A DNA stretch of 64,000 bases from Granulicella mallensis (GTDB taxonomy: Bacteria; Acidobacteriota; Terriglobia; Terriglobales; Acidobacteriaceae): assembly GCF_014203225.1 (NCBI RefSeq), contig NZ_JACHIO010000013.1, positions 124,001 to 188,000 of the forward strand. Direction: 5' to 3'. Below the pieces are notes generated by a model, which saw only the letters and a program-made list of their open reading frames with translations, did no database searches and was not told the DNA's origin. The position numbers were made by a program, and so were the translations under genes. Shown here one piece after another: positions 9,577 to 18,509 of this stretch (positions are counted from its first letter, which is position 1; the number at the start of each line of letters is the position of its first letter).

Positions 9577-11109
9577 CTAGATGTAATACATGAAAGGCAG
9601 TGGAGGGAGATCTGCTACAGGCCGAGTCACCAGCACCTCGCCAACCGCGTCCGCAAATTTGAGAGTGATTGGCCTTCCGTCGCCAAATCGGCAGGTGTTG
9701 TAGTTCAATTTAGTCAACGCCAGTACGTCAGACAGCACTACTTCGATATCAGCGCTTCCTCTGCAAATCTCTATGTTTACCGGCTTCGGAACCTCCATGC
9801 CGGGGTAAGTCCGGAGGCGCGGCGTCCAACCCTTTGTCCATAGATAAGCGTGAGTCTCATCGACAATGTAGGCCATCCCCCGGAGGACTGGACTGTCTTT
9901 CGGGGTGTAGAGCTTGAATGAGCCTTCGTCCTGGATTCTGACTCCGACTACGTTCGTCGTCGGCGATACCGCGTCTTGGAATCCCATCCATTCATCCCAG
10001 TTGAATCGCGTCTGACCGTGGATAAAGAGTTCTTTGGGAGGCTGGTCGTTATGTTTTGCCGCGTAACTCTTGACCGCCTTTGCGACCAAATCCTTCGCTG
10101 CGGTTCGGCTCAGATGGAACTCAGATGTCTCATTGTTAAACCAATGTCCATCCGCACCCTTGAAAACTAGTCCATCTCCAGAATCCAAAAACATCTGTGC
10201 GCCGCACGCTGCCGCATTCGCAGTTCCAGAGCTCACATTCCGCTTGAAGACAAGACCCAGATACGCGACGCCTTCGCGGATACCCTGAACCTTCCAAGGC
10301 CGACCGCCGAGCTTGTAAAACGCTGTGGTGCTCACGTTCCACGCAATCTGCGACTGCATAAGCTCGCTGCCTTGTTCCCGAGCCGTGGGTCCCTGCGGTC
10401 CAACGCTGGCAATAGTGCTCTCGCGAATCACCTGTGTCGCAATCTTGTCCGTTAGCAACCTTGCCTTCAACTGGTTTCGAAAATGCTCCTTGTACGAATA
10501 CGGCTCTGCTGCCTGGTTCTGCTCCGCAAACAGCGATGGACTGGTCTGCAGCCTTCGTGCGATCCGCGTATTGTCTTTAAGGCTCGATGCAAACTCTCGA
10601 CGGGCTTCATGACGCAGATTAGCTTCGACAACAGCGAGAGGTCGGCAATACTTCTTCACTTCGTCCGGGATGACCACGAACCAGATATCGGGCTTTGCCT
10701 CTTCTTCTCGATGAACGCTGAGGATTGCCTGAACGAACAGCTCAACCGTCTGATAGACCCGTTGATGTCGGTCATCCTGATAGAGCACCTGACGCAAATG
10801 CTCGGGCTCGATCACTGCTGTTTGCAAAGCCTTCGATTCCCAAGGAATACGGAAGACGCTCTCGAACCCAGCGAACGGTGGTCGGGACGGCATGGGCTTC
10901 TTCGTCTTGATCGGATGTCGAATGGCATTTACCCATCCTTCAAACAACGCAATTCCAGCCGCGGTTCCAACCACGCCTGCGCGCAATCCAAGCGGTGCGG
11001 CCGAATCGAGCGGACCAAACAAGGTGAGTCCATCCCGCGGATCTTCCATCCCTTGGTCATGTCGAAATAGGAGTAACGGCTCAGGAATTCGTAACAGTCG
11101 GTTCTTCAA
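9577..11109 (-). CDS. Short prokaryotic Argonaute (MID-PIWI), SPARTA-type
   Basis: The protein is about 510 residues with no N or PAZ domain, as in short pAgos. The N-terminus reads IPEPLLLF...DPRDGLTLFGPLD, the usual opening of the family. The PIWI domain is marked by QSQIAWNVSTTAFYKLGG around residue 260 and ends with the C-terminal PFMYYI. The catalytic tetrad expected of nuclease-active PIWI domains is not recognisable; short pAgos are inactive and act as guide-dependent sensors. I chose TTG at 11109 because a GGAGGG sits 8 bases upstream, inside the upstream gene, and because this keeps the conserved N-terminal strand; an ATG at 11049 would cut it off. The gene overlaps the TIR-APAZ gene by 29 bases. 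Confidence 0.9.
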   Translation of the reverse strand: MKNRLLRIPEPLLLFRHDQGMEDPRDGLTLFGPLDSAAPLGLRAGVVGTAAGIALFEGWVNAIRHPIKTKKPMPSRPPFAGFESVFRIPWESKALQTAVIEPEHLRQVLYQDDRHQRVYQTVELFVQAILSVHREEEAKPDIWFVVIPDEVKKYCRPLAVVEANLRHEARREFASSLKDNTRIARRLQTSPSLFAEQNQAAEPYSYKEHFRNQLKARLLTDKIATQVIRESTIASVGPQGPTAREQGSELMQSQIAWNVSTTAFYKLGGRPWKVQGIREGVAYLGLVFKRNVSSGTANAAACGAQMFLDSGDGLVFKGADGHWFNNETSEFHLSRTAAKDLVAKAVKSYAAKHNDQPPKELFIHGQTRFNWDEWMGFQDAVSPTTNVVGVRIQDEGSFKLYTPKDSPVLRGMAYIVDETHAYLWTKGWTPRLRTYPGMEVPKPVNIEICRGSADIEVVLSDVLALTKLNYNTCRFGDGRPITLKFADAVGEVLVTRPVADLPPLPFMYYI

Positions 11110-12499
11110 GATCCGTGCCCTCCGTTTCCTCGTCTTCTTCCTCGTCGTCGTCACCCTCGAAATAATCATCCAGCTCTCCATCGACGGCTTTCTCCCCATC
11201 GTAGGAGACCGGAGACTCAAAAGTGTCTGGCTGCGCTTCCAGCAAAACACTCTCGTTGACTGACATTGGGAGGGCTATCGAACCGCCTTCTGATTTGAGC
11301 AGCGACATGGCCGCCAGCATGCGATCTCGCCATTCGTCATTCCACCATCCCTTGCACTGGTTCCGACGCGCTTTCGCCGACTTCTCAGCGTCGGTCCATA
11401 GAGCCGCTCCAGAATCGGAGAATAAGACATGGCCGCGTATGACGACATGGGGGTATGGCAACATCTCTGGCTTGCCGCTAATGGCGTAGTGCCAGTAACG
11501 AAGTATGCCACGCTTCGTTGCGTAACCGACAACATCCCGGTACATGCGCTTGCCATTCACGCCTTCATAGAAAATTCGTTCATTGGCGCCCTTTTGCAAG
11601 TAATACCGGTTTGGTTGGGGGGACATCCTTTGCACAGAAAACCTGCCCTCAGCCGCCTTATCCCAGCCCTGGCGCAATAGGCTTACCAATGCGCGAGACA
11701 GAGGATGTCCTTTTTTTGCGATGTCAGCGGCTGGAAGCTCGATCGAAGACTGGATATAAATACTGCCATCCAAAAAATCGGCCACTTCATCGGCTGGTGC
11801 GAAGGTGACGAAGCTCAGGTCTGTCGCCTTGACCGCTGGCCAAGGGAGGCCAGAGACATCGAAGTCCAATTTTCCCGATGTTCTGCGGGAAATGTTGTGG
11901 CACCAGAGTGTTTTTGGGAGAGAGGCTATTCGATACCAGTTTGAAATCTCCATCTCCGGCTCTTCTGTGACACCGTGCTCAGCGCTGAATTCCGCCTGTG
12001 AGCGCCACCACGTCGAGACGGCTTGGGGACTGAAGTTCGGATTCTTCGGAACGCCGTCCTCCTCCAGCTTTTTCAGTAGCTGGTGTAAGCCGGTGGCCCA
12101 CGACGAATTGAAAGAGACATGGTTGAGACGCTGTATCTCGATATCGACATCCGAGTAGGGTAGATCATCAATCTTGAGGGCGATGATGAAGTCTCGGATC
12201 TGATTCTTGAGCTTGGAAGCCACGCCTTTGGCACAGGCGAGCTCCTGCAATGTTCCATCTTTTGTGTTGGAACTTCGGGAGAGAACGAACAGGAAACGAA
12301 TGGAGTCTTCACGGATTGCTTCTTGGATGTCCTTCCAGAAGTCCTCTCCACCAAGCAATTTTGTGAGATCGCACCAAACCGGATAGCCTTCGTTCGCCAA
12401 CTGTAGCGCAAGCCAACGAGCGAAACCGTTGTCTTCCGGAGTCGCATGGCTCAAGAACAACATCCTCCGTCGCGTGTCCGTCGATGCGCCATTCGCCAT
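11081..12499 (-). CDS. TIR-APAZ protein, effector subunit of SPARTA-type system
   Basis: A 472-residue protein. Residues about 12-140 are a TIR domain: RMLFLSHATPEDN, VWCDLTKLLGGEDF, and DGTLQELACAKG with Glu86 at the expected NADase catalytic position. The rest is an APAZ domain, which replaces the missing N-terminal Argonaute domains and binds the pAgo subunit. In characterised SPARTA systems, RNA-guided recognition of invader DNA causes oligomerisation and NAD+ depletion that kills the cell. The last 35 or so residues form a strongly acidic tail (DDDEEEDEETEG region); such tails have been described as autoinhibitory in related complexes. The ATG at 12499 has GAGGGA 6 bases upstream; an upstream in-frame start at 12604 lacks that support. 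Confidence 0.92.
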   Translation of the reverse strand: MANGASTDTRRRMLFLSHATPEDNGFARWLALQLANEGYPVWCDLTKLLGGEDFWKDIQEAIREDSIRFLFVLSRSSNTKDGTLQELACAKGVASKLKNQIRDFIIALKIDDLPYSDVDIEIQRLNHVSFNSSWATGLHQLLKKLEEDGVPKNPNFSPQAVSTWWRSQAEFSAEHGVTEEPEMEISNWYRIASLPKTLWCHNISRRTSGKLDFDVSGLPWPAVKATDLSFVTFAPADEVADFLDGSIYIQSSIELPAADIAKKGHPLSRALVSLLRQGWDKAAEGRFSVQRMSPQPNRYYLQKGANERIFYEGVNGKRMYRDVVGYATKRGILRYWHYAISGKPEMLPYPHVVIRGHVLFSDSGAALWTDAEKSAKARRNQCKGWWNDEWRDRMLAAMSLLKSEGGSIALPMSVNESVLLEAQPDTFESPVSYDGEKAVDGELDDYFEGDDDEEEDEETEGTDLEEPTVTNS

Positions 12500-12635
12500 C
12501 AGAAATCCCTCATGAATAAAGGCTAAAGCATCCCCTGTTGATATCTGGCTACAGAAAGGTGCTTCGTGAAATAGCGTCTCCTTCTGGTTACGTGGGTTTC
12601 GCAAGAACCCTTTCCTAAAAGACCGGTTTTTTCTG

Positions 12636-12782
12636 AGGGAGGAGTTTCACTCCTCGCCTGTCTCCAGCCGCTCCGCGTCTTCCGCCACCCACCACAGCGG
12701 GCCCGTTCCTGCCCGCAACGCCGCCCCCGAAAGTTGGCGTGCGTTCCGCACGCGATAAGGAAGCCAAGCCTCGCTAAGGGGC
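12636..12782 (+). repeat. GC-rich non-coding leader, diverged copy A
   Basis: A GC-rich non-coding stretch lies between the TIR-APAZ and ardC genes. It contains blocks GGGAGGAGTTTC, TCTCCAGCCG, GTCTTCCGCCACCC, GCGGGCCCGTTCCTGCCCG and AAGCCAAGCCT. The same blocks occur in the same order and orientation, with substitutions and small gaps, at 24619-24781. It precedes the ArdC/ParB module and is probably part of that mobile module, for example a leader or transfer-related region. Its function cannot be told from the sequence. Confidence 0.55.
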
Positions 12783-13012
12783 TCTGCCCCGATCGCGCGG
12801 CGCAAGGGGTTTCCCGCAGTCTTCCGCGCTTCGCTTGTGCAGACCTCCGCTGCGCTTCGCCCTTTCCGCTCCAGCTTCGCCTCCGCTCCAAGGGTGGGAG
12901 ATACCCCTCCCCTTGCGCCTTGCTACCCCCGCCTTCGCCAGGTGGCGTTCGGCATGTACATGCCGCGTTTCAACGCGGACGTGCAACAGCCAAACACCAA
13001 GGAGAAGACACC

Positions 13013-13924
13013 ATGAGCAGCAACACCACCGCCAACGTCACCGCCATCGACAGCAAAAAGCCCCTCACCAAACAGGAACTCATCACCGCCAACATCAAGC
13101 TCTTAATTGAGCAGTTGGAAGCGGGAAAGTCCGACGCCCTCACCAACTACCTCACGGCCATGAGCCGCTTCCACAATTACAGCTTTGGGAATGTGCTGGA
13201 GATCGCACGGCAGATGCCCACCGCTACCCGCGTTGCAGGGTTCTGGACATGGAAGAACATGGGGCGGAGCGTCAACGCAGGCGCCAAGGGCATTCGCATT
13301 CTTGCTCCCATGGTCGGCGTTCGCCGGAAGAAGGACAAGGACGCCGAAAAGGACATCACGAAACAGAACGAGCGGGTTTTGCTTGGATTCCGTAACGCGT
13401 ATGTCTTCGATGTCTCACAGACCAACGGCGTGGACTTGCCCACCATGCACGAGGTTCGGGGAGAGCCCGGCGAGAACATTGAGCGTTTGGCCGCGTTCCT
13501 CAAAGAGCAGGGCATCCAGCTTATCTACCGCGACGACTTGCAGGGTGCGCTCGGCAAGAGCTACGGCGGACGCATTGCCATCCTCAGCGGTCAATCGAAG
13601 GCCGAAGAGTTTTCAACTCTCGTGCATGAAACCGCGCACGAGATGATGCACAAGGCCGAACGCCGCACGGCGACCACTAAGACCATTCGTGAGTTGGAGG
13701 CCGAGGCCGTGGCTTTCGTTGTTGGAAAAGCCATCGGCTTGATCAACGGAACCGCTTCCGCAGATTACATCCAGCTTTATCAGGGCAATGCTTCGCTTTT
13801 GGCCGAGAGCTTGGAAGTCATCCAGCAAACCACCAATGTCATTCTTGCCGCCCTAGAGCCGCCGATGAAGGCCGAGGACAGCGCGCCCGCTGCCGACGCA
13901 CTGCCGGAAGAGGTGGCGGCATGA
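13013..13924 (+). CDS. ardC: ArdC-type antirestriction protein
   Basis: A 303-residue protein with the two-part ArdC layout. The N-terminal single-stranded-DNA-binding domain (about residues 15-160) includes NYLTAMSRFHNYSFGN and GFWTWKNMGRSVNAGAKGIRILAP. The C-terminal metallopeptidase-like domain carries HETAHEMMHK, an HExxH zinc site, near residue 206. ArdC proteins protect incoming plasmid or ICE DNA from host restriction. I chose ATG 13013 because GGAGAAG lies 7 bases upstream; the open frame extends back to 12734 but that part is low-complexity GC-rich leader. The stop overlaps the next start, so the following gene is coupled. Confidence 0.88.
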   Translation: MSSNTTANVTAIDSKKPLTKQELITANIKLLIEQLEAGKSDALTNYLTAMSRFHNYSFGNVLEIARQMPTATRVAGFWTWKNMGRSVNAGAKGIRILAPMVGVRRKKDKDAEKDITKQNERVLLGFRNAYVFDVSQTNGVDLPTMHEVRGEPGENIERLAAFLKEQGIQLIYRDDLQGALGKSYGGRIAILSGQSKAEEFSTLVHETAHEMMHKAERRTATTKTIRELEAEAVAFVVGKAIGLINGTASADYIQLYQGNASLLAESLEVIQQTTNVILAALEPPMKAEDSAPAADALPEEVAA

Positions 13925-14334
13925 AGACCGTACTTGCCATCTTGAAGGAGGCCGGAGGTTGGCGACCCAACCTCTACCTCAAGATTGAAAACCCGCCCTA
14001 TACGGAGCTTGTCATTGAGGCGACCGACGAGTCCGGCCCGTGTGGACTTCCTTCGCTTTCCATCGCGCACTATGGCGAAAAGAACGGCGACCTGATGCGT
14101 GACCCGGAGATGTGCTTCGAGCTTGGTTTCGCTGGAGGCGCACACCTGAACTCGTTCTATTGGCGCAACGACTACACAGGTATTGAGCAGTGGAGCCGCT
14201 TCATCCGCGATGGCAACTACTGCTATCACACGCAGCTTCACGCGCAACACGAACGCTTTGCGAGGACGTGGGACAACAACCTTCGTCGGCAGGGCTTCGC
14301 CGAAGTCTTTACGGACAAGTGCATCGTCGGCTAG
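13921..14334 (+). CDS. Conserved small protein between ardC and parB (DUF6908-like)
   Basis: A 137-residue soluble protein starting in an ATGA overlap with ardC. Motifs visible are ENPPYTELVIEA, GLPSLSIAHYGEKNGDLMRDPEMCFEL and FYWRNDYTGIEQWSR. I believe it belongs to the small family now called DUF6908, found beside ArdC and ParB on plasmids and integrative elements, but this is from memory and unverified. No catalytic motif is evident and no function is assigned. The tight coupling to ardC argues for a shared role in establishing or maintaining a mobile element. Confidence 0.7.
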   Translation: MKTVLAILKEAGGWRPNLYLKIENPPYTELVIEATDESGPCGLPSLSIAHYGEKNGDLMRDPEMCFELGFAGGAHLNSFYWRNDYTGIEQWSRFIRDGNYCYHTQLHAQHERFARTWDNNLRRQGFAEVFTDKCIVG

Positions 14335-14416
14335 TCCGCTCATCTTGGAGCGGAACAGCCCGACCCGTGCCGCTCTGCGACCTCAGCCCCCAACCGCTCG
14401 AAAGGAGCCTCTCATC

Positions 14417-16000
14417 ATGCAAACCCAAGTCATCAATGCCACCGAGTATCGCAACGTTACGCTTGCCGTCCTGAGCGAGTCGAAGACCAACCCGCGCCGC
14501 ACCTTTGAGGAAACCGCCCTCAAGGAACTCGCCGAGTCTATCCGCAGCCAGGGCGTTCTCTCGCCCTTGCTCGTTCGCCCTCTCACGGAGAACGGCTTCG
14601 AGATCATCGCAGGAGCACGGCGTTACCGCGCCGCGCAGATCGCGGAACAATCCACCGTGCCCGTCCGCATCGTCAATCTGTCCGATGCCGCCGCACTGGA
14701 GGCACAATTAGTGGAAAACCTGATTCGCTCTGAAATCCACCCGATGGAAGAAGCGCAGGGTTTCCGCGCATTGCTGGACTTGGAAGACCCCAAGTACAGC
14801 GTCGAACAGATCGCCGCCAAAGTTGGAAAGACTCCCGCCTTTGTTGCGCAGCGTCTCAAGCTAAGCGACCTTGCACCCGCAGCGGTCGAGGCGTTCTATG
14901 CCGATAGCATCGGGGTAGGTCATGCGCTGCTGCTGGCGAAGCTGCCAGGTGATCAGCAGGAACAAGCGCTCAAGGCTTGCTTCAAAGAGGTCTACGCCAA
15001 CGGAGACAAGCCAGCGAAGATTCTCCTGCCCGTCCGCAATCTCCAATTCTGGATTGCGACCAACGTCCTGCTCATCCTCAAGGATGCGCCCTTCAATAAG
15101 CGGGACGCGCAGCTTGTGCCGACGGCTGGCAGTTGTGCCGATTGCCCCAAACGGACAGGCCACAACAAGCTGCTGTTTGGGGATGACCTTGGCAAGCAGG
15201 GCGACCAATGCACCAACCCGACCTGCTATCAGGCCAAGGTAGACGCGCACGTAGCGAAAACCATCGCCGCGAAACCGGAGCTGGTACAGATCAGCACCGC
15301 CTATGGGGTGCAGCAGGAAGGCAGCCCTGTCCTCCCGCGCAACAAGTACACCGCCATTCGGGATGACCGCCCGAAGTCGAAGGACGACGCCAAGCGGCCC
15401 GAGTTCAAAGAATGCAAGTTCCCCACCGAAGCCATCATCATGGAGGGAAGCGATGTCGGCACCATCCATAAGGTATGCGCGAACTCGACTTGCCCGGTGC
15501 ATCATCCCAAGCAAACCAGCAACCGCGATGATGCGCATTGGAAGGCCGAACAGGAAAAGCAGCGGCATGACCAAGCCATCGCAAACGCAACCGGGCTTCG
15601 TGTCCTCTCAGCCATTGCCGCCGCCGTTCCAGTGCGCTTGCTCAAGCGTGATCTCATCTTCGTTCTGGAGAAACTGGTCAGCGTCTTGGATGAGTCACGT
15701 ATCGAAACGTTGGCGCGTCAGCACGGCATCCGTCAGAAGCGGGACGAGGGAGGTATCGCAAAGACGCTGCTAGCGTTTATGCGCCGCGCCGATGTAGGCA
15801 CGCTGTCTCGGCTCATGGTGGAGCCTACGATACTGCACGCAGCTTCCCGTCATAACGGAACCAGTGTGCTCAAGGATGCGGCCACGCTTTACAAGGTGGA
15901 CACCGATGCAATCGGTCAGAAAGTGAAGCAGGAGTTCGCGGCCAAGGAAAAAGCTAAGAAAGAACCTAAGCACGTCGCCAAAGCCAAGAAAGCGGCCTAG
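14417..16000 (+). CDS. parB: ParB/RepB/Spo0J-family partition protein
   Basis: A 527-residue ParB-family protein. Residues 10-110 are the ParB N-terminal nuclease-like (CTPase) domain, with SKTNPRRTFEE, SIRSQGVLSPLLVRP and the GARRYRA box. A helix-turn-helix follows (VEQIAAKVGKTPAFVAQRLKLSDL). The C-terminal half has two cysteine clusters typical of plasmid ParB proteins (SCADCPKRTGHN...CTNPTCY, and CANSTCPVHH) and a lysine-rich end. It normally binds parS sites and partners with ParA, but no ParA gene is in the window. ATG 14417 follows AAAGGAG and fits the domain start; the open frame begins earlier, within the preceding gene. Confidence 0.88.
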   Translation: MQTQVINATEYRNVTLAVLSESKTNPRRTFEETALKELAESIRSQGVLSPLLVRPLTENGFEIIAGARRYRAAQIAEQSTVPVRIVNLSDAAALEAQLVENLIRSEIHPMEEAQGFRALLDLEDPKYSVEQIAAKVGKTPAFVAQRLKLSDLAPAAVEAFYADSIGVGHALLLAKLPGDQQEQALKACFKEVYANGDKPAKILLPVRNLQFWIATNVLLILKDAPFNKRDAQLVPTAGSCADCPKRTGHNKLLFGDDLGKQGDQCTNPTCYQAKVDAHVAKTIAAKPELVQISTAYGVQQEGSPVLPRNKYTAIRDDRPKSKDDAKRPEFKECKFPTEAIIMEGSDVGTIHKVCANSTCPVHHPKQTSNRDDAHWKAEQEKQRHDQAIANATGLRVLSAIAAAVPVRLLKRDLIFVLEKLVSVLDESRIETLARQHGIRQKRDEGGIAKTLLAFMRRADVGTLSRLMVEPTILHAASRHNGTSVLKDAATLYKVDTDAIGQKVKQEFAAKEKAKKEPKHVAKAKKAA

Positions 16001-16017
16001 CGCTCCATCTTCGGGGG

Positions 16018-16045
16018 GGCGGCGGATAGCCGCCTCTCGTTTCTT
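16018..16045 (+). terminator. Possible terminator after parB
   Basis: The inverted repeat GGCGG-atag-CCGCC directly follows the parB stop and leads into a T-rich tract (TCTCGTTTCTT). It sits between convergent genes (parB and the glxA-type regulator). The T-run is imperfect, so this is a moderate call. Confidence 0.5.
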
Positions 16046-16140
16046 ATGCTTCCTAAAATCGCGCAGGAAGACACCGCTTCGGTTTCTCCCTGCACCCACG
16101 TTCCCGCTGCCTCCGGGCCAGCGATGCATCGCCGGTATCG

Positions 16141-17082
16141 CTATTGCATCGAGACGGCTATGTTGCGCTGGATTGCCTGCGGAGAATATCCAAACGCCCG
16201 CCGGAATGACCGTCGCATGCGCTCTCGATTGCCGAAGCCGTTCTTCCTGGCGATTTCCTCAGCGGAGAAGCGTCCGCCTTCCATCATCAAACGAGCAGAT
16301 TCTACGCGCAGCCGTTCGATTGCCTGAGCGGGGGACCGACCTGTTTCTTCTCGGAATACTCGGCTGAATTGCCGAGGGCTCAAAAACGCCGCCTTCGCCA
16401 AGGTAACTACTGATAAAGGCGAGCTAAGATTCTTTTTGGCATACGTCAGAGCAGTTTGTATGCGATCGGATTTTGCATCGAGATCGAGCAGCGTCGAAAA
16501 CTGAGACTGCCCGCCTGCACGCCGATGATAGACAACCAATGTTCTCGCAACTGCGCGAGCTATCTCCACACCAAGATCTTTCTCCACCATCGCCAGGGCG
16601 AGATCGAGGCCCGCGCTCATGCCAGCGGATGTCCATAGCGGTCCATCGGCGATAAAGATGCGATCTTCTTCCATGGCAATCCTTGGATAGCGGCGCTTCA
16701 TTTCTCTTGCAGCGTTCCAATGAGTCGTAGCTCGCCGACCGTCGAGTAATCCCGCTTCGGCCAGCACCAGCGCCCCCGTACAGATGGAAGCTATTCTCTG
16801 ACTCCGATGGATAGCCGATTGAAGATACTTCGCCAAGCCTTGCGTAGCGATTGGGGGTTCGATGCCGCCGGCAACGATGATCGTGTCGAACGCACGGCGT
16901 TTGAACGAGACCGTCTGAATCTGCGACCCGAGGGACGTGGCGATCGGACCGCCATCTTCTGAGAGAAGAGTGAGTTGGTACTCCGGCTTCCCAATTTGCC
17001 AGTTTGCGGTTTCGAACACGCTCGTGGCGGCAAAGTTGATGGGCGAAAATCCCGGAAACACAATAAAACCGACTTTGTGCAT
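16141..17082 (-). CDS. GlxA-type transcriptional regulator (DJ-1/PfpI plus AraC HTH)
   Basis: A 313-residue regulator. Residues 1-170 are a DJ-1/PfpI amidase-like domain (KVGFIVFPGFSPINFA at the start, SICTGALVLAEAGLLDGRRATTHW around the nucleophile-elbow Cys). Residues about 215-305 are a two-helix-turn-helix AraC domain (VTLAKAAFLSPRQFSRVFREETG, then AEEIARKNGFGNRERMRRSFRRAFG). It is divergent from an NmrA-like oxidoreductase gene starting 170 bases away and is a likely regulator of that gene and the following ones. The ligand is unknown. Confidence 0.9.
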   Translation of the reverse strand: MHKVGFIVFPGFSPINFAATSVFETANWQIGKPEYQLTLLSEDGGPIATSLGSQIQTVSFKRRAFDTIIVAGGIEPPIATQGLAKYLQSAIHRSQRIASICTGALVLAEAGLLDGRRATTHWNAAREMKRRYPRIAMEEDRIFIADGPLWTSAGMSAGLDLALAMVEKDLGVEIARAVARTLVVYHRRAGGQSQFSTLLDLDAKSDRIQTALTYAKKNLSSPLSVVTLAKAAFLSPRQFSRVFREETGRSPAQAIERLRVESARLMMEGGRFSAEEIARKNGFGNRERMRRSFRRAFGYSPQAIQRNIAVSMQ

Positions 17083-17251
17083 TCGATTTGCTCCAGGCTC
17101 AGTCTATGCCTCTGCACACTCGAATGTCCTAAAACGTTGCCTATCTGACCCAGCGGCCGTCGACACTTCAGCTACTGTTCGTTTAGGCATTGGTGGTCTG
17201 GGCGATAAGAAAACGTCGCTTGCTCTTTGCCTTCCTTGAACGGAGAAACCC

Positions 17252-18148
17252 ATGTCAAACCAAAAGATTCTGATTACCGGAGCAACGGGAGCAACGGGTA
17301 GTAGTGCCATCGAAATGCTTCTGGAGCTAAAGATACCCGTTCGAGCATTCGTTCATAAGAGAGACGCCCGATCAGAGCAACTCAGTGCCCAGGGCGTCGA
17401 GGTTGTACAAGGCGATCTCTCGGATTTCGAAGCGGTCAGCGAGGCGCTGACAGGAGTAACCGGGGCCTATTTTGTCTATCCCATTCAGGTACCCGGCCTC
17501 TTGGAGGCTACCGCCTTCTTTGCGCAGGCCGCGCTCGAACAAGGGGTTGGTGCCATCGTGAATATGTCGCAGGCCTCAGCGCGAAGATCTGCTAAGAGTC
17601 ACGCGGCTCAGAATCATTGGATCGCTGAGCGCTTGCTCGACCGCTCAGGAGTTCCGGTCACCCATCTGCGTCCGACCTTATTTTCTGAATGGATCATGTA
17701 TATGGCAGGTGCCATCCGGGATAAGAAGATACTCCCTCTCGCATTTGGCGATGCCCGGTACGCCCCTGTCGCAGGGGAAGACCTCGGCAGAGTCATCGCC
17801 GCCATCCTCAAGAATCCAGCCCAGCACGCCGGAAAGACCCATCCGCTCTATGGTCCGAAGGAACTGAGCCAGTACCAAATTGCAGACATGCTCACGCAGG
17901 TCTTGGGAAACAAAATCACCTACATTCCCATGGAGATCGAAGCGTTCAAGATTCTGCTGAAAGAGTTGGGATTTACGCCCTACTTCCAACAGCACATGGG
18001 ATACGTCTGCCAGGATTGCCTGGACGGAGTCTTCTCCGGAACCAACGACATGGTGAAGATACTCACCGGCCGAGAGCCACTGGAGATGATGGATTACATC
18101 GTCAAGAACGAAGCGCTGTTTCGCGCACCCGTGGCCGAACACCAATAA
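17252..18148 (+). CDS. NmrA/SDR-like NAD(P)-binding protein
   Basis: A 298-residue atypical short-chain dehydrogenase. The N-terminal Rossmann glycine motif is ITGATGATGSSAIEMLL, and VVQGDLSDFEAV follows as the cofactor-pocket segment. The usual YxxxK pair is not evident (AAQNHWIAERLLDRSGVP lies at that position), as in NmrA-like and quinone-oxidoreductase-like members. The 3' end is followed 30 bases later by a small gene with a good ribosome-binding site, so both probably lie on one transcript. It may act as a redox-sensing regulator or as a reductase. Confidence 0.82.
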   Translation: MSNQKILITGATGATGSSAIEMLLELKIPVRAFVHKRDARSEQLSAQGVEVVQGDLSDFEAVSEALTGVTGAYFVYPIQVPGLLEATAFFAQAALEQGVGAIVNMSQASARRSAKSHAAQNHWIAERLLDRSGVPVTHLRPTLFSEWIMYMAGAIRDKKILPLAFGDARYAPVAGEDLGRVIAAILKNPAQHAGKTHPLYGPKELSQYQIADMLTQVLGNKITYIPMEIEAFKILLKELGFTPYFQQHMGYVCQDCLDGVFSGTNDMVKILTGREPLEMMDYIVKNEALFRAPVAEHQ

Positions 18149-18178
18149 TCTTCAAGCCTTGATCTACCGGAGGAAATT

Positions 18179-18475
18179 ATGAAGGTAATGGCAGTCGGCA
18201 CACTGAAGCCTCTCTCGCAGGAACAACGGCAGCAATATTTACCGAAAGAGGTTCCGGCGACATTGCAACTCTATCTCGACGGGAAGATGGAGCAGTTCTG
18301 GCTGAGAGAGAAAGAGGTCGGCGTTATCTTCCTGATGAGTGTGGAATCGGTCGACGAGGCGGACAAGCTTCTCAAAAGCCTGCCGCTCGGACAAGCCAAT
18401 CTGCTGACCTTTGAGCTGATGCCGATAGGACCTCTGCTGCCTCTCGGTATGTTGATGACTCCACAATTGCAATGA
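18179..18475 (+). CDS. Small YciI/muconolactone-isomerase-like protein
   Basis: A 98-residue protein preceded by GGAGG. The chain (KVMAVGTLK, then GKMEQFWLREKEVGVIFLMSVESVDEADKLLKSLPL, then FELMPIGPL) looks like a ferredoxin-like alpha/beta barrel of the YciI or muconolactone isomerase type. These are small stand-alone domains with poorly defined chemistry. It follows the NmrA-like gene closely and probably shares its transcript. Confidence 0.65.
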   Translation: MKVMAVGTLKPLSQEQRQQYLPKEVPATLQLYLDGKMEQFWLREKEVGVIFLMSVESVDEADKLLKSLPLGQANLLTFELMPIGPLLPLGMLMTPQLQ

Positions 18476-18509
18476 TGCACAAAGAAGTCGCTAGATCAGG
18501 AATGAGGCA

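Noticed and set aside
12734..13012. N-terminal extension of the ardC frame
   Set aside because: The extension is low-complexity translation of the GC-rich leader; the ATG at 13013 has a good ribosome-binding site.
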